Source of the DNA: Pisolithus tinctorius
Lineage: Eukaryota > Basidiomycota > Agaricomycetes > Boletales > Pisolithaceae
NCBI GenBank assembly: GCA_024663395.1
Contig: JANFAH010000029.1
Coordinates: 1 to 64,000 of the forward strand
Direction: 5' to 3'
DNA: 64,000 nt
Below the pieces are notes generated by a model. The model was not told the origin of the DNA, made no database searches, and saw nothing but the letters and a program-made list of their open reading frames with translations. The position numbers and the translations under genes were made by a program. Shown here in pieces: positions 34,300 to 46,790 of the stretch (positions are counted from its first letter, which is position 1; each line of letters opens with the position of its first letter).

Positions 34300-36602
34300 T
34301 TATGCTTGTGGGGGACAGGGGGGAAGTGCGGACGATGATGTGGATGATGATGTGGATGATGATGGGATTAAGCGGTTATTGCCCAAGCCATAAATGCTGC
34401 GAGGATTTTTGGGAATAAGACAGAGGACGATAGGCAAACAACCAAAATTATCGAAGAATGATTGCATGTAAAATAATGCAAGCCATTTTTCCACTGCCCA
34501 AACACGTGCCAGTGAGGCTGATGATGGAAGTGAGGTTCCCAAATCCGGCGGAAACCCTGACCACGAAGTGAGCAACGTCCAGAACCTCTCGACATATTCC
34601 AGCTTTGTTTGGGGTTCTAGTGAGGCCAGACCTTGATCCTTAACCAGGAAGGGTTCGGCAAACATGGTAAGCTCTGAATCTCCCAGGAAGATCTGCATAA
34701 AAATTTAGTAAATGGATTCTTTTGAGGTGCAAGGTGAAAACCTACCTGACGGACTTGGTCCAGCCACTCAGATTCCACATTTGACCAGAGGGCAGGCACC
34801 AGCAGATAGTCCAGGGCAACCAGCTCGAAGCAGAAATTATGCTCATACAGGTCCCAGAGAATCTTGCCCTTTGTTGCCGAGTCGATGGTAGTGAGGTCTG
34901 CAAGACCAATTGTAATGTCACAGAACTGCACATGACTCAGCACATCATGCTGAATCTTCACGAACTCTGGACCAAAGATATCAGCAGCTTCGCATATTTG
35001 GTTCCCAGAAAAACTGGTCGAAATGCAGTCAGGAATCGTGTTAAGATAATCGTGCCACAAACGGGGAATGATGGGGGATGCATCTGAAGCAGCGAGTCAT
35101 GTGATCCAACCTGCTTGGGCCACCAACCAATTCCAGAGGTACCTCTGCCTCCGCTCCGAGGACTTGCCTCTCATAAATAGCATGGGGTGAGGGAGAAAAT
35201 ATGCGATTTTGGGCACACTGGCATGAATTCTCTTGGGGTCCTTGTTGACATCAGTAAGCACAGTGTGCCATGAGTAAAGGTGAGCAGGGAAGGCAGGATC
35301 ATCAAAATCCTGCAGCAAGTCAACATTCGGAGCAGTGGAAGTCTTGGCCTTCTTTGAACCTGCAGAATTATCTGAGCAGATGGTTGTAAGCATAAAGATC
35401 TCGATCAGTAATGAAACACTCACAAGGACCACTGCGATGTTTAGCCCTATCCATTCTGACAACTCCCGAGGCAGAGCCAGGCATGCTGGAACTCGTGGTA
35501 TTCAAGGCTGTTGAGCCGGAGGTTGTGGGAGTCGACACTGCGGGATTTGGTTCTGGCCAGGGCACTGCAAATTGCTCAAGACCCACTACTGGAGCCTCAC
35601 GGGTGTGGACATGCATAGGATTGCCAGGGTAATACCACCTAGCATTCCACTTGAGCATTTGACTGACCTTGAATTCATCTGGGGTAGTGATAATGCCTTC
35701 TGGGCATGTAATGTCAACCTCGTGATGTATCTTCATATCCTTTGGCACTAACTCCAGCTTCCAGACTAGCCATACAGGGATGCATGCCTCAAAAAGTCAC
35801 TTGCAGACATCAGGATCTGTGGTGAATGCACCCATCCAATGCTGTTTTGCATTAAAACATGGGCCAGAAGGGGGGGTAATTTTGATCTCAAGGGAGTCTA
35901 CCATAGCATAAATATCCAGACAAAGACATTGAAAGAGCACAACTAGGACCACCGTATCACAGAAGGTGAATGGGAGTTGCTATGGAATTGTCAACTGTTG
36001 AAATATCAGACAACGAGATATCATACCTTCAGACACATGAGAGACCTTCAACATTGCCTAATCCAAATGTGTACCCAGAGAGGTCCCTCGTCATCAGGGT
36101 TCTTTGGTGGCCAGTTCTTCACCCATTCTTCTAGTCGTTTATACACGATCTCCAGATGCTTCCACTTGTCCACATGAACCCTACCAACCCTGAATGCCAA
36201 TCCCCTCTCCAAGGCGAAATCTTCTGGCACATTCCTGATGTTCCACCACATCCAAGACCACGTCGGGTCATCCAAATAGACAGCATGTCGAGGGATACAT
36301 CCAGCCCACATATAATTCTCGGCATATAGTTGAGGCCACTGGAAACAGTCAATGTGGCTGAACCAGCTGTTGTGGCAGAGCGTGATTGTCTTCCCCTCGA
36401 AGAGAAACAGTTCGGGAACGAAGTTGGCATTAGGAGAGGTGATCCAGTGGTCATTATATTTCACAAGAATGCATGCATCAAAGGCACCATAATTCCCTGA
36501 AAGAGAATGCATTGGTTCTGAGCCACATTAGGTTAAATAATAGAGTGCACCATCACCCAGTTGGGTTTCTGCTATGACCTGTTGAGCATGTTCTTGAGGC
36601 AT
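34300..36602 (-). pseudogene. KDZ cargo gene A, conserved protein of unknown function
   Basis: Starts at ATG 36602-36600 (MPQEHAQQVIAETQLGDG). A 54-nt intron (36550-36497) leads to NYGAFDACILVKYNDHW, then YMWAGCIPRHAVYLDDPTW and FRVGRVHVDKWKHLE, a Trp-rich block typical of many uncharacterised Agaricomycete proteins. Later exons include WYYPGNPMHVHTREAP, YSWHTVLTDVNKDPKRI and the C-terminal AVEKWLALFYMQSFFDNFG. Clean introns lie near 35434-35374 and 34744-34688. The frame is damaged: a probable one-base deletion near 36050, TAG at 35982-35980, and TGA at 35799-35797 and 35099-35097, both at expected Arg positions. The function is unknown. It lies on the same strand as, and upstream of, the transposase. 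Confidence 0.7.
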
Positions 36603-36730
36603 ATTGATCCTATAAATGAAATAAGAACTGAAATATGTAGCATCTTAGTATGGATTCCACCACAGGGTCAATAAAAATGTACCCAGGAGATAAGAGGCAT
36701 TCAAAGGGGGGAGGAGTTAAATAAAGCAAT

Positions 36731-37183
36731 GTGGCTAGTAGAACTGTTGAAGTGTGCCCTGGCACCGAGTCGGAGTGCCAGCCCACGAAATGGAGTCACA
36801 TCATCCAATGTTCCTCCGACAACACTAGCATTGCTGATATCTGTGAGACTGTCAAGGGGGAGATGAATGAGAAAAAAAAATGGATCATGCACCTACACAG
36901 TATATACAACCTTGCAGCCAGTGAATATTTCATGCACAGATGCTGGGAACACAGTCTTCAACACCCCGAGTTGCACTATGCGAGGTAGCACCTCCATGAA
37001 ATGGAGTCTCATCTGCATGACTGGTACCACGAGCATGCCAAGTTTACTGAGATAGGCACCAAAGCTATCTCAGCACTTGAAGGGCACCAAACCCTTCGAA
37101 TCCTGGCAGAGGAATGCACCAAACATTCCTCTCTGCAACATGAATTGATAAAAAGAAAGATAAATAAAGAAGTTACTCACTGA
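36731..37183 (+). pseudogene. coding-like frame of unknown function, one internal TAG
   Basis: One forward frame spans 36731-37183 and is broken only by TAG at 36989. The translation is helix-rich (SIYNLAASEYFMHRCW, HLHEMESHLHDWYHEHAKF, LRILAEECTKHSSLQHELI) and looks like genuine protein. It is divergent from cargo gene A, about 130 bp away, so the two could share a promoter region. No family is recognised. The 37184-37560 stretch to its right shows no gene. Confidence 0.4.
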
Positions 37184-37559
37184 GATGATACTGTGAAGGT
37201 GGTCGTGGATTAAGATGCGTGGATCGTTTGAAGGGCTTGTGAAAGAAGTGAGACAAGTGCAGTGAGCACATGATCATTACCACATTAAGTCAGAGCTCAC
37301 TTAGCACAAGAAATTTGCTGGTGGTGCATGTGGACTATTTGGTGGTGGCGGTGCTGTGGCAACATTGCAATGCCACTGGTATGCAGTCAGGTTCATGCAT
37401 GCAGGGAAGGCTAACTGGTGCCTAAACCTAATATATAACATATGTTGTAATACCCCCTGTGTTCAATTCAAACCACAGTCCCAGAGGAAATACCAACAAA
37501 TTAATTGTCATAGGTATGTACTTAGTAACCAAACATACACAACGTTGACATGTTCACAC

Positions 37560-39065
37560 ACTTCCCTTCCTCACTCCACCTCTACTCTCTCCTCGTTAAT
37601 CCTACGGCAGGGGAACACTTGGTGCGTCCCCTACCAAGCATCAGGGGCTTGGTGCCCTTGACAGCTCTCGAAGGCTTGGAGCCTTTGAGAGTTGTCTTGG
37701 TATGGATTGGCTGTCAGTCGCGCGGACGAGACTCCATCTGATGGAGGCGCTACATTGTATAGTGCAACTCGGGGTGTTGAAGACTGCCAGCTTTCCTTGG
37801 CTACCCTGGAGTCCATCTTTTACTTCCCAAAGGAGACTCAGCTGTTCATGTTACCCACTGGTGAGTTCGAGGCTTGTGTCTTCCCTAGACATTAATCAAG
37901 TTTCTCTTCACTTTCTCAAACTTCCTGGTCAACGCTACATTCTCTCCATCAACTGTTAAGGCCTGACATTTCTCCTTGGCTGCCCCCATCTCCACCATCT
38001 CCTTCTGAAACAAGACTCTGTTCACTTTTCCCATTGGTGAGTTCGAGGTTTGCATCTCTCTTCCTTGGCTGATCTCCAATCATCTTTGTATAGGGACACT
38101 AATTGGGATTCTCTTGCTCGCTTTCTTACTATCCTGGTTAATGCAGTGTTCTCTCCATCATCTATTAAGGCCAATGGTTTTCTGTGGCTACCCCCAGCTC
38201 CGACTTCTCCTTCTGAGACAAGACTCCATTCACTTTGTCTGCTGGTGAGTTCGAGGCTTGCATCTCTCTTCCTTGGCTGATCTCCAATCATCTTTGTATA
38301 GGGACACTAATTGGGATTCTCTTGCTCGCTTTCTTACTATCCTGGTTAATGCAGTGTTCTCTCCATCATCTATTAAGGCCAATGGTTTTCTGTGGCTACC
38401 CCCAGCTCCGACTTCTCCTTCTGAGACAAGACTCCATTCACTTTGTCTGCTGGTGAGTTCGAGGCTTGCATCTCCCCCTTCCTTCACTGATCTCCAATTG
38501 TCTTTGTATAGGGACACTAATTGGGATTCTCTTGCTCGCTTTCTTACTTTCCTGGTTAACGCAGCATTCTCTCCATTATCTATTAAGACTGATGGTTTGT
38601 CATAGCTACCCCCAGTTCTGTCTTCTCCTTCTGATACTAGTCTTTTCAATTTGCCCTCTGGTGAGTTCAAGGCTTGCATCTTCCTTCCTTCACTGATCTC
38701 CAACCATCTTTGTGTGGAGAGGCTCATCAGCTTTCTCATGTTTGCTTTCTTACTTTCATGGTCAACAGTATGTTCTCTTCGACATCTATTATGCCAGGGG
38801 AACATTTGGTGCGTCCCCTACCAAGTGCCAGGGGCTTGGTGCCCTTGGCAGCTCTCAAAGGCTTGGAGCCTTCAAAAGTCATCTTGGTATGGATATACCC
38901 AAACTCTACCTTTTCGTTTCCCAAGGATATTCCATTCATTTTACAAGCTGGTGAGTTTGAGGCTCACTTGTTTCCTCAGTTCCTGATCCCCAATTACTCC
39001 TGTGTAGGGATGCTAATTAAGTCTTCCCACCCTTCCCAGTGTTGTCTCCACTTCCATCATGGTGA
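37560..39065 (+). repeat. tandem repeat region, 207-208-bp units
   Basis: Units beginning CTGGTGAGTTCGAGG start near 37860, 38036, 38243, 38451 and 38658, with a diverged one near 38949. The two central units are almost identical over 208 bp. A GGGCTTGGTGCCCTTG...CTTGGAGCCTT motif occurs at 37645 and 38830 and again near 40068, so a larger unit is also duplicated. Long frames are open on both strands because the unit lacks stops, so no coding call is made. The unit start resembles a 5' splice site. Confidence 0.85.
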
Positions 39066-40907
39066 GCCATGAAGGAGTAAGTATTTAGCCTTTGCATCTA
39101 TTCCATTAGTTATATTCTTTACCTGGGGTATACAATGATCTGTTTAATGAGAGTGCAATTATGACATTCTTACAGACTGTGCATGCAGGATTCACTGAGG
39201 CGGATCCTACGTGTTATTCCATGGCTGCTAACAAATGGGGAAGAAGAACCTTCTGTTGGAGATCTGCCTATCAACTTACAATATTGTCTGTGTTCCTCTC
39301 CCTCTCCCTTCCATTCCTTGCCTCACTATGTGCCAGCCACCCTCACTTGATAATGGGCGAAGCATAAGTGCCATCAACCTAAGTGTGTGATTTTCTAACC
39401 ACTGTCTGATAGCTAACGTTCAAGGGTTATGCAGGTGCTTTAATCACAATTGTTTTGGATCTTGAACTGAGTGCAGTCGATGCTGCAACCCTTGCCGACA
39501 TCTTACTTTCGAGATCCCAGCATGAAGGTGGGCAATTTTCCAAGACTTTTTTTTCCTTGACAGTAATCATCTCCCATAGCACCATCATTTCTGTCGAGTT
39601 TGGCTCCCTCAACATTGTCATCCTGTCAGGAGGGTACCACTGCGGTCCCTTTCCTCCCCTTTTCCCCCATCAGCATGGAGGTCCCCACTCCCCCCATATC
39701 AATACATCTAACGTCTGCTGACACCCCTGACTCCACCACTGTTCTCATCCACGGACATCTGGACATGGAACCAAGGGATCCGTCCCTGGTGGATGAGTGT
39801 TGGCATACTTCGACTGGAGTATTTTTCACAGTGACCCTGTAAACATACCTGCTTTGTATAAAGCTTTACTTTTTATATTTTATTTTTATTTTGGCTCAAG
39901 TGTAACCAATAACCTGACTACTAACAGATTTTCCACCTGGTGCAGGTAAGTGGAGATATCACAAATACAAAGGTCTCAAGATCAGGATCTTTTTATCATG
40001 TACATGTTATTACTGACCTGCATCTGTTCTCGCCTCGACCATTTGGTGCGGTTGTCCACAAGAGTTCAGGGCTTGGTGCCCTTGGGGGTTTGGAGCCTTC
40101 GAAGGTTCTTGTCGATTGTGTCTACGAGACCCTCAGGAACAGAGTCATGGCATCGTTTGAGCCTTTCTGTTCACTGTTGTCACACGTGTATCATATTACT
40201 AAGTGGTACATATTCCCTCTGTCTTGGTTATTGCATCTTACTGTTCTCTTGCTGTTCCGGCATTTACTGATGTTTCGTTGTCAATCGCACACATAAAACT
40301 CACATGAACAGAGCTCATCTTCCGAGGCTCTCCATTTACCACCATTGCACACATATCCCATTACCAAGTGGTACGTATTCCCTCCATTTTGGGCATTCAG
40401 GGCTTCGAGTCTCTGCTTATTAGTGATGTATTTCCTCCGTTTTTGTTATTACATGTTCCATTCAGCTCCTTCCCCTGTCTCGGCATTCACCACAGTTCAT
40501 TCTTAGGGGTTTTGGCCCTTCAAGGGTTTGTTGTGCAGGTTTGTTTTCGATTGCATGCACAAGGCCCGTGCGAACAGAGTCTGAATTGTTCAAGTCTCTG
40601 CTCACTACCATTGCATGCATGTGTTATTATGAAGTGGTATGTACTCTCTGTATTGGTTATTGCATATTCCTTATGGTTTGTTCCACCTGGTATTTATCAC
40701 AATATGGCATGACACCAACCTTCTTTTCTGATATTTTCCTTTTGTTCCACTCACTAGTCATGTAATAACCACAAGTGTCATTATTCCATTGCAACGAGCC
40801 ACCATTTTACCAAATAACTCCATGGGTTTGTTTATGTCAGGTAAGGCATGGCTTTACTTAAATACCTCATCTGACCACTTTTCCCCTCCTCCTCCATCGT
40901 TATCGAC
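39066..40907. other. KDZ internal region without a supported gene
   Basis: A motif near 40190, 40350 and 40620 (ATTACTAAGTGGTACATATT-like) recurs about every 160-270 bp, followed by TTGGTTATTGCAT-like text, so part of this region is a diverged repeat. Open frames near 39455 look weakly coding on the plus strand but match no family. It precedes cargo gene B and probably includes its promoter. Confidence 0.45.
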
Positions 40908-43900
40908 ATGCCTCGCGCGCCAAAAAGTGTTGACCAAGTCACAAACGACTCTACAGATTTGCACACCCAGGTTCTTTGAAACCACAAAATCCCCACCACC
41001 AGGATGGCCCCTCCACCAGAGGTAAGTTATCTTGTCACTGTCAATCCCATCTGACCCCCTGCTTTCACAGATCAAAAAAGACAAGCCCAGGCCCTGGCAC
41101 GCGGTGCAACCACCTGAAGGATGGGAAGAACATATGTTTGGTCTCCATGACAGGAGGAGATCACTCATGCCTAGTGTCTCTGTGTCCTCCCAAAATTCTA
41201 CTGCCCCAATCTTGCAGGAAGACCAGGTCAAGGGCACTCCGATGGACGAGGATGCTGGTGAGGCTGAGGCTGAGGAGGTTGAGGTCAACATTCTGGCTGA
41301 CAAGGGCAGTCAATGTCCTGATGACGGGGCTAGTCAACTTCCAGATGATGAAGGTTCATTTTTTTTTGAATATTTTTCTTGTTCTCTCACAGTTCTGTAG
41401 ATGTTGCATTGTTATATCCTTGACTTCGGGGTTTGGTGCCCCCCTTCTCTCATATGACTGTGGGTTTGGTGCCCAATGGTCTAAAGCTAGGCGCTTTGGA
41501 TCCTCATGAGAGTCACCAAGTATCCTGTGTCATTTTCACTTTTTTTCTAGACCCTTTGTTATCATTTGATGTGTTTCATGTCACACTGCAATCCATTCTC
41601 TTCCAATATTGATGTGTTCATAGTAGATGATGATGGTTCTGAATCTTCGCTTCCTCCATCTTTGCCACCAGCTGAAGACTCCAGTTCCAATGCCGAGGAT
41701 GAGTTTCCCCCATGTCATCCTGGTCGCCATGTGGAACACAAACCTAAAAGCAAGGGCAAAAGTAGGGCTATGGATGTTGACAACAGTGATATAGCGAGTC
41801 AGGATGATCGTGAACACACCCAGAACATGAAATTTAAGAAGACTGGGAACTTGTCCCATGCTGCTCTTGATGAGATATGTGACTTCGCAACTGAAGTCAA
41901 GGCAAAAGCAGAAGAACTTGGACGTCGACATGGCAAGTCTCCTTGTGACATCCTTGTCACTGCTGGGCTCAGTGTCAAACCATCTCACACAAAGCTCAAC
42001 AAGGCCAATCTCTTCCACTTGTGGTATTGGGCCACCCAACCAAAACCTGATGGTGGTATGCATGCCCTTGTCACAGAATTTCTTTTATAACATTCTTCCC
42101 AGCCGACAGAAATGTGGTCAACAATATCATTATGGTGGAGTACAACCAGCTGATGAAAGATATCCCCAAAGATGACACTGCAGCAAGAAAGGAGAAGTTG
42201 CAGGCCATTTATGAGTGGAGTGAGAGCTCCTCAGCAGTGCCTGCTAACAAATCAGTCAAGTCCATTGCAGTCAGAGTCCACAATGCGAAGACGCAGTTCT
42301 CCAGATTGGTGAGTGGTTGCAAGTGGGTGGTTGGGTGGCAGATCTTACCATTGAGCAGGCTGAAGTGTGGTTGACTCTTGAAGATATCGAAATTGCTGGA
42401 GTTGTGATGTATGTTGGACAAGACCCTGCAGGATGCCAGACCTCTGGCATATTTGGTGGTTCTGATATCATACAAAGGTACATCAATGAGCATGCCATTG
42501 ATGTTCAGGGACTTATGGACAAGTACACCGCAATATTTAAGTAAGTGATGTTACACATATCTTACTCAGACTCATTGCAATTAGGTGTCTCAGGGATGGT
42601 AATGGTACTGAGGCTGGATTATTAGGGACGAGTGCTTCTGCCAGTTCAGCTGTGGCATTGGAGTTGCATTGTCAAATGAAGGAGATACCAAGAGATCACA
42701 ACTGCCAGGTATTTGGATCTATGATGAAGGAGAAGTTGATAACAGCACTCAAAGATCTTCACAGTAGGTATTTCTGGTATTCCATATATTCTCTTCTAAT
42801 TGTCTTTCCATAAGTGACGTGCGGGGTTGAAGTTGGTGATCCCCAGAAAATCATTTGGCAGCAGCTTCTTGAGTTCATTAGGAGGAACTCTCTTGTCATA
42901 ATCAACTGGCCACTTGGGGTGCCTCCACTGGGCCCTGGTTTTGAGTACAAGAAACTCAAAGCTGATGCTCTCTGCCAACTTGTGGTACCTTATCTGCGGA
43001 GAAAACTAGGCTCAATGTACGATGGACAATCTGATGACAATGACAATGAGAAAAATGATTGTCTGGATGGTGTGCTGGAGGTCGAGATCAAACCCTGGAA
43101 TGAAGGTATTGCATACTCTTTTTGTCTGACTGATCGCTGACCATTTTTGCAGATGTCATGGGCATAAGGGATGCACACCCATTAAAGGGAGAGATCACAC
43201 TGGTCAAGGCTCCTGATGGCATGGTTTTGTGCAAGGTGTCTGATGATCCTGAGTGGCAGAAGTCTCGTGAAGAAGAGGATCCAGGTATGGTGGCACCTCA
43301 TGCACAGAATGGAATCCCATTTCCATTGCACAAGCAGGCTTGTGTGGAGGTGACGGATAACAATACAGTTCCTTGTGAGGTGAGTCAATCCACTCAACCT
43401 CTGGTGTCCACTAATGTTCCCCAAGGCTTCACACTCTGACTGCCAAATGCCCCTGCATGATGAAGGCAGGGATGCACGCTCCATCACTGGTGACCGCAAT
43501 GTAGTGATTTATCCCGCTGCATTTTGGTCGAAACTAACAGGTGACATGCACAGGATGCACTTCATGACCCACCAGCATGCACAAGCTGCAAGAACACTTG
43601 AGAGCCCGGTCAATCTGAGCGCCCCTTGCCAGCTTGGCACTATGGGGTGAGGTCCAGACATATCAGTTGATTAAAAAGACTAATGGAGGACTGCACAGGA
43701 TCTGCATTGTGATGCTGCCCCAAGCCATTTGCACCCACAGGACCCTGGCCCTTCTCAGCAGTTTCCACCATCTCGGCATTATGAGGTGAGTATCCCAGGC
43801 ATTCTGCTTCCTGAAGGAGACCAATAGGATGTCCTGCAGGACCCTCATTATGACCGTGCCAATTATAATGATCCTGGCCCCTCCAATGTTCCCTACAATG

Positions 43901-44161
43901 TTTGTGGCTTGATCCTTCATTGTCACATTTTGTTTAGCTTTTCTATAGGTATTACCACCTGCCCGCCATGGTTCAGGGCGTTTCCCTCCATCTCATCAGA
44001 CATATTGCATACCATCTCACCCTGACCATCATGTTTACCATGATGCTCCATATATCTCTGACTACTACCCCCCAGCCCAGCCCACAGCACAGCAATGGGT
44101 TGACAGAGGTAGTGCTGCACAGTATGATGACAAATTTCCTGAGCATTACTTAGATTATTAG
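40908..44161 (+). pseudogene. KDZ cargo gene B, conserved protein of unknown function
   Basis: Starts at ATG 40908 (MPRAPKSVDQVT), with exon 1 joined to IKKDKPRPWHAVQPPEGWEE across a 49-nt intron (41022-41070). Later exons carry an acidic linker, then KTGNLSHAALDEICDFATEV, KSPCDILVTAGLSVKPSHTK, LFHLWYWATQPKPDGG, IAGVVMYVGQDPAGCQTSG, VIINWPLGVPPLGPGF and ITLVKAPDGMVLCKVSDDPE. The C-terminus is Pro/Tyr/His-rich and ends LDY before TAG 44159-44161. Proteins with this order are common in mushroom genomes and have no assigned role. An in-frame TGA at 40977-40979 stands at a likely Arg. The gene is transcribed towards the right end of the element, opposite to the transposase. Confidence 0.7.
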
Positions 44162-45379
44162 TCTCCTCAGTATTTTCTTTTGCAATATATGTTTATTTTT
44201 CTGGGATAGGGTGAGCAGTGAGTGAATCAAATCTCAGTTCTCTGTCATTTTGAATGCAAGAGCATTTGTGTCTACTTGACTGTTATTTTGTTACCCCCTG
44301 TGGCCACACTGCCATAGCATTGCTCACTTGATCTACCAATGAATTTTCTGCTGATTGACATTCTACAGGGAAGATGCATATACTCAAAATACTGTACTCT
44401 TGTTTGAAGAGTTTGAGGTGCAGAGAGTTGGGTCAGAGAACATTTGAGGTGAAGCTTGGAGGTCACACCTACAGATAAAGGAGCCTCCAGCAATGAGGAG
44501 GGGATATGGTGACATTAAGCAAGTGTTGATGTGGTGATCACTGAATGACAACTCTCCTAGTGTCAACTGTGTCCAATGGCCAGGGGCTCTGGTGAGTTCT
44601 GTTGCCTGTTTGCCTGTGTACCTTATCTATATTTTATTACTGTAATCAATTGTTTTTCCCTGGTGAGTTGAGGGAACTGAGTGGAATTCAAATGGAATTG
44701 ACATGATTATCTTGAAATAATGGGTAGATGGCCTGAATTTTAAGGGGACTAAAAACACTCAAAACTCAATTTCTTTCAAGTTTGACAGATAGGGTTTTTC
44801 CACATGGTGAGGGGGGTGGCAAGGTTGGAAAGCAAGGATTGAAAGTGGTGTTGAGGCAAGGTTAGCAGTACCTCAGACTAAAGGGACTTGGGGGGCAACA
44901 TCTTTTGCTTACTAATCAGGTGTTGTTATCATCATCAGGATACTGCAGTTCTATGTTACATGCAAGCACTGTAGAGCTGCAGAGGGTGACTTCTGAATTT
45001 ATTTTGGTCTCATCTGGGTTCTCTCATTGACTTTGCCCTATAAACATTGTTGTTCAATGCTTTTTCTAAGAGCCTATTTTTGTGTTGAGAATTAATCTAC
45101 CTGCATTGCTACTAAAACAGGTCTATCTTTTATCAGGTCCACCATGGTGTTATCATTTGCAGTTGCACAATTTGCCCCCATTTAATCTGCTACATTGGCC
45201 CTTCACTGTGCTCTGTGAGTTAGTATAAAATGTAGATAATGTTACCTGTGTGATAAGTCAATACAGACCTGCATGGTGAATCTGTTTGTCTTGAAGCTGC
45301 CACAAAATTGATTTGAGAGCATTTTGGTGTTCTGACATATAGTACATGGACATCCTACTGGCCTCTATGGAGAGGGGTG
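44162..45379. other. KDZ internal region without a supported gene
   Basis: AT-rich, CpG-poor text between cargo gene B and the right hairpin array. I see no conserved protein or RNA. Confidence 0.5.
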
Positions 45380-45745
45380 GAATCTCCAACTGGCCTTCAG
45401 GGGGAGGGGGGGATGTCCCACAGTAGCCTCTGAAGTTATCATGGGACATCCCACTGTCTATGGAAAGGGGGTTGGGATGTCCCATAGCAGCCACCAAAGC
45501 TAGCATGGGACATCCCACTGGCCTCCAGAGGGGAGGGTGGGATGTCCCACAGTAGCTTCCAAAGCTACCATGGGACATCCCATTGGCCTATGGAAGGGGG
45601 GGGTGGGATGTCCCACAGTAGCCTCTGAAGTTATCATGGGACATTCCACTGGCCTCCAGAGAGGGTGGTGGGATATCCCACAGTAGCCTCCAAAGCTATC
45701 ATGGGACCTCCCACTGGCCTCCAAAAATGGGGGGGTGGGATGTCC
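45380..45745 (-). repeat. KDZ right subterminal hairpin array, about five units
   Basis: Same 64-66-bp hairpin unit as at 29480-30085, inverted, with about five complete copies. The mirror placement of the arrays inside the two terminal repeats suggests a role at transposon ends, such as binding transposase. This is an inference from position and symmetry. Confidence 0.9.
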
Positions 45746-45799
45746 CATCATTGCCTCTTGGTTGTTCTACATAGATGACCTTGATGAACATGTGACTAA

Positions 45800-45870
45800 C
45801 AGTGGGATTGAACCTGCAGTCTGCTAGGTGTTGACCTTGTGGTCAAATTACTGAGCTATATGGTTTGTGT
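45800..45870 (-). other. tRNA-like sequence with A and B boxes (SINE head or tRNA relic)
   Basis: On the minus strand the text reads TAGCTCAGTAATTTGACC (A-box like) and, about 30 bases on, GCAGGTTCAATCCC (B-box like). The spacing is that of a tRNA gene. The T-arm pairs only partly and the acceptor ends do not pair, so it is not a functional tRNA. It may be the head of a tRNA-derived SINE or a decayed tRNA inside the KDZ element. Confidence 0.4.
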
Positions 45871-46559
45871 ACTAATGTCAGTTGCTTGGGGGTTAGATCA
45901 GCACTTTGGGAATAATTATCCATGAAGAGTAATACACAGAAAGCACCATCTCCAACAGACTTCAGTGGTCTTTAGCAACACAGGTCCACCTTTCCTTTGA
46001 GAATCAACAAAGTTCAGTTTTCTGCCCATCCTGGCTGGATTGGTATTTGAAGCACATGGTGGTCCACTGGTGGGCCTTACAGCCCAGGGTAATAATGGGA
46101 CATTGGTTCCCACAGCAATCAGATTACATAACCCCTTTGGACAGTGGGGTTCTCACATGCTTGTGCCCCTCAATAGTGTCATGTATTGTGCTACAATCTA
46201 TTCCTTGGCTGGGAAGGTCTTCCACTCATCCTCATGGAATGCATTTAGTATGATCTTATTAATGTGTACTCTTTCTATAAGCAATGGAACTTACTCATGG
46301 GACAGTGATCAATCCATTAAAATTTATCACAGTGATACAAGGCTCACTTCCATAAGTATTGTATGATTCTGGAGATGACTCCTCACAATCACACTGACTT
46401 CCCACTTCAAATCTGTGTATAATAAGTGTACCAAATGGTTTTGGAAAGTTGGTGGTTGCCACATAAATAGCCCCCTACTTTGCCAGGTATTCTCATCATC
46501 CTGGATGATTGTGACAATTATGGTTTCTTGGTCAGAAGTGGGATTTCAATGTGAATATG
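45871..46559. other. KDZ internal region without a supported gene
   Basis: No coding motif recognised. It lies between the tRNA-like sequence and the right terminal repeat. Confidence 0.45.
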
Positions 46560-46790
46560 AGCTGAACTTTTGCAGCTGAGGACCCCTGACACCTAAGGCA
46601 GCCATGGGATAGCCCAGAATATATTACCAAAGCACTGGGATTATGGGACATCCCAGGTCCTGCACACTGCAAATAGCCCTGGGACATGGCCAGATGTCCC
46701 TGGGATGACCTGGTCTGAGTGGCTTTTAGCTTGGATGATTTGTAGAAAAACTTCAGCCTAAATGCTTATGAAAATTGGTTACCTGAAGTG
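46560..46790 (-). repeat. KDZ right terminal inverted repeat
   Basis: Reverse complement of the left terminal repeat. The outermost 14 bases are identical. It cuts the Gypsy gag-pro frame: protein text of the retrotransposon runs to 46791 and then reads a few residues into the terminal repeat before a stop. Confidence 0.93.

Larger units (their letters stand above)
28801..46790. mobile_element. KDZ-superfamily DNA transposon, 17,990 bp, with cargo genes
   Basis: The element begins CACTTCAGGTAACC and ends GGTTACCTGAAGTG, perfect 14-bp termini inside imperfect inverted repeats of about 230 bp. It carries a KDZ (Kyakuja-Dileera-Zisupton) transposase on the minus strand, two further conserved multi-exon genes (34300-36602 minus, 40908-44161 plus), inverted subterminal hairpin arrays and a 208-bp tandem repeat. 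The left flank is GTTACTG (Harbinger) and the right flank is CTGAGTG (Gypsy). The flanks differ, which a simple insertion cannot explain. KDZ elements are known to be large in mushroom genomes. I searched for a TET/JBP dioxygenase, reported as cargo of some KDZ elements, and saw none. Confidence 0.92.

Noticed and set aside
38230..38805. Long minus frame in the 208-bp repeat as a gene
   Set aside because: The plus strand is equally open. Tandem units without stops create long frames on both strands.
28801..46790. TET/JBP dioxygenase cargo in the KDZ element
   Set aside because: I looked for the His-x-Asp...His...Arg core and flanking text on both strands and found none.
28801..46790. Simple KDZ insertion
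   Set aside because: The 7-bp sequences on its two sides differ (GTTACTG and CTGAGTG) and the flanks belong to two different elements.
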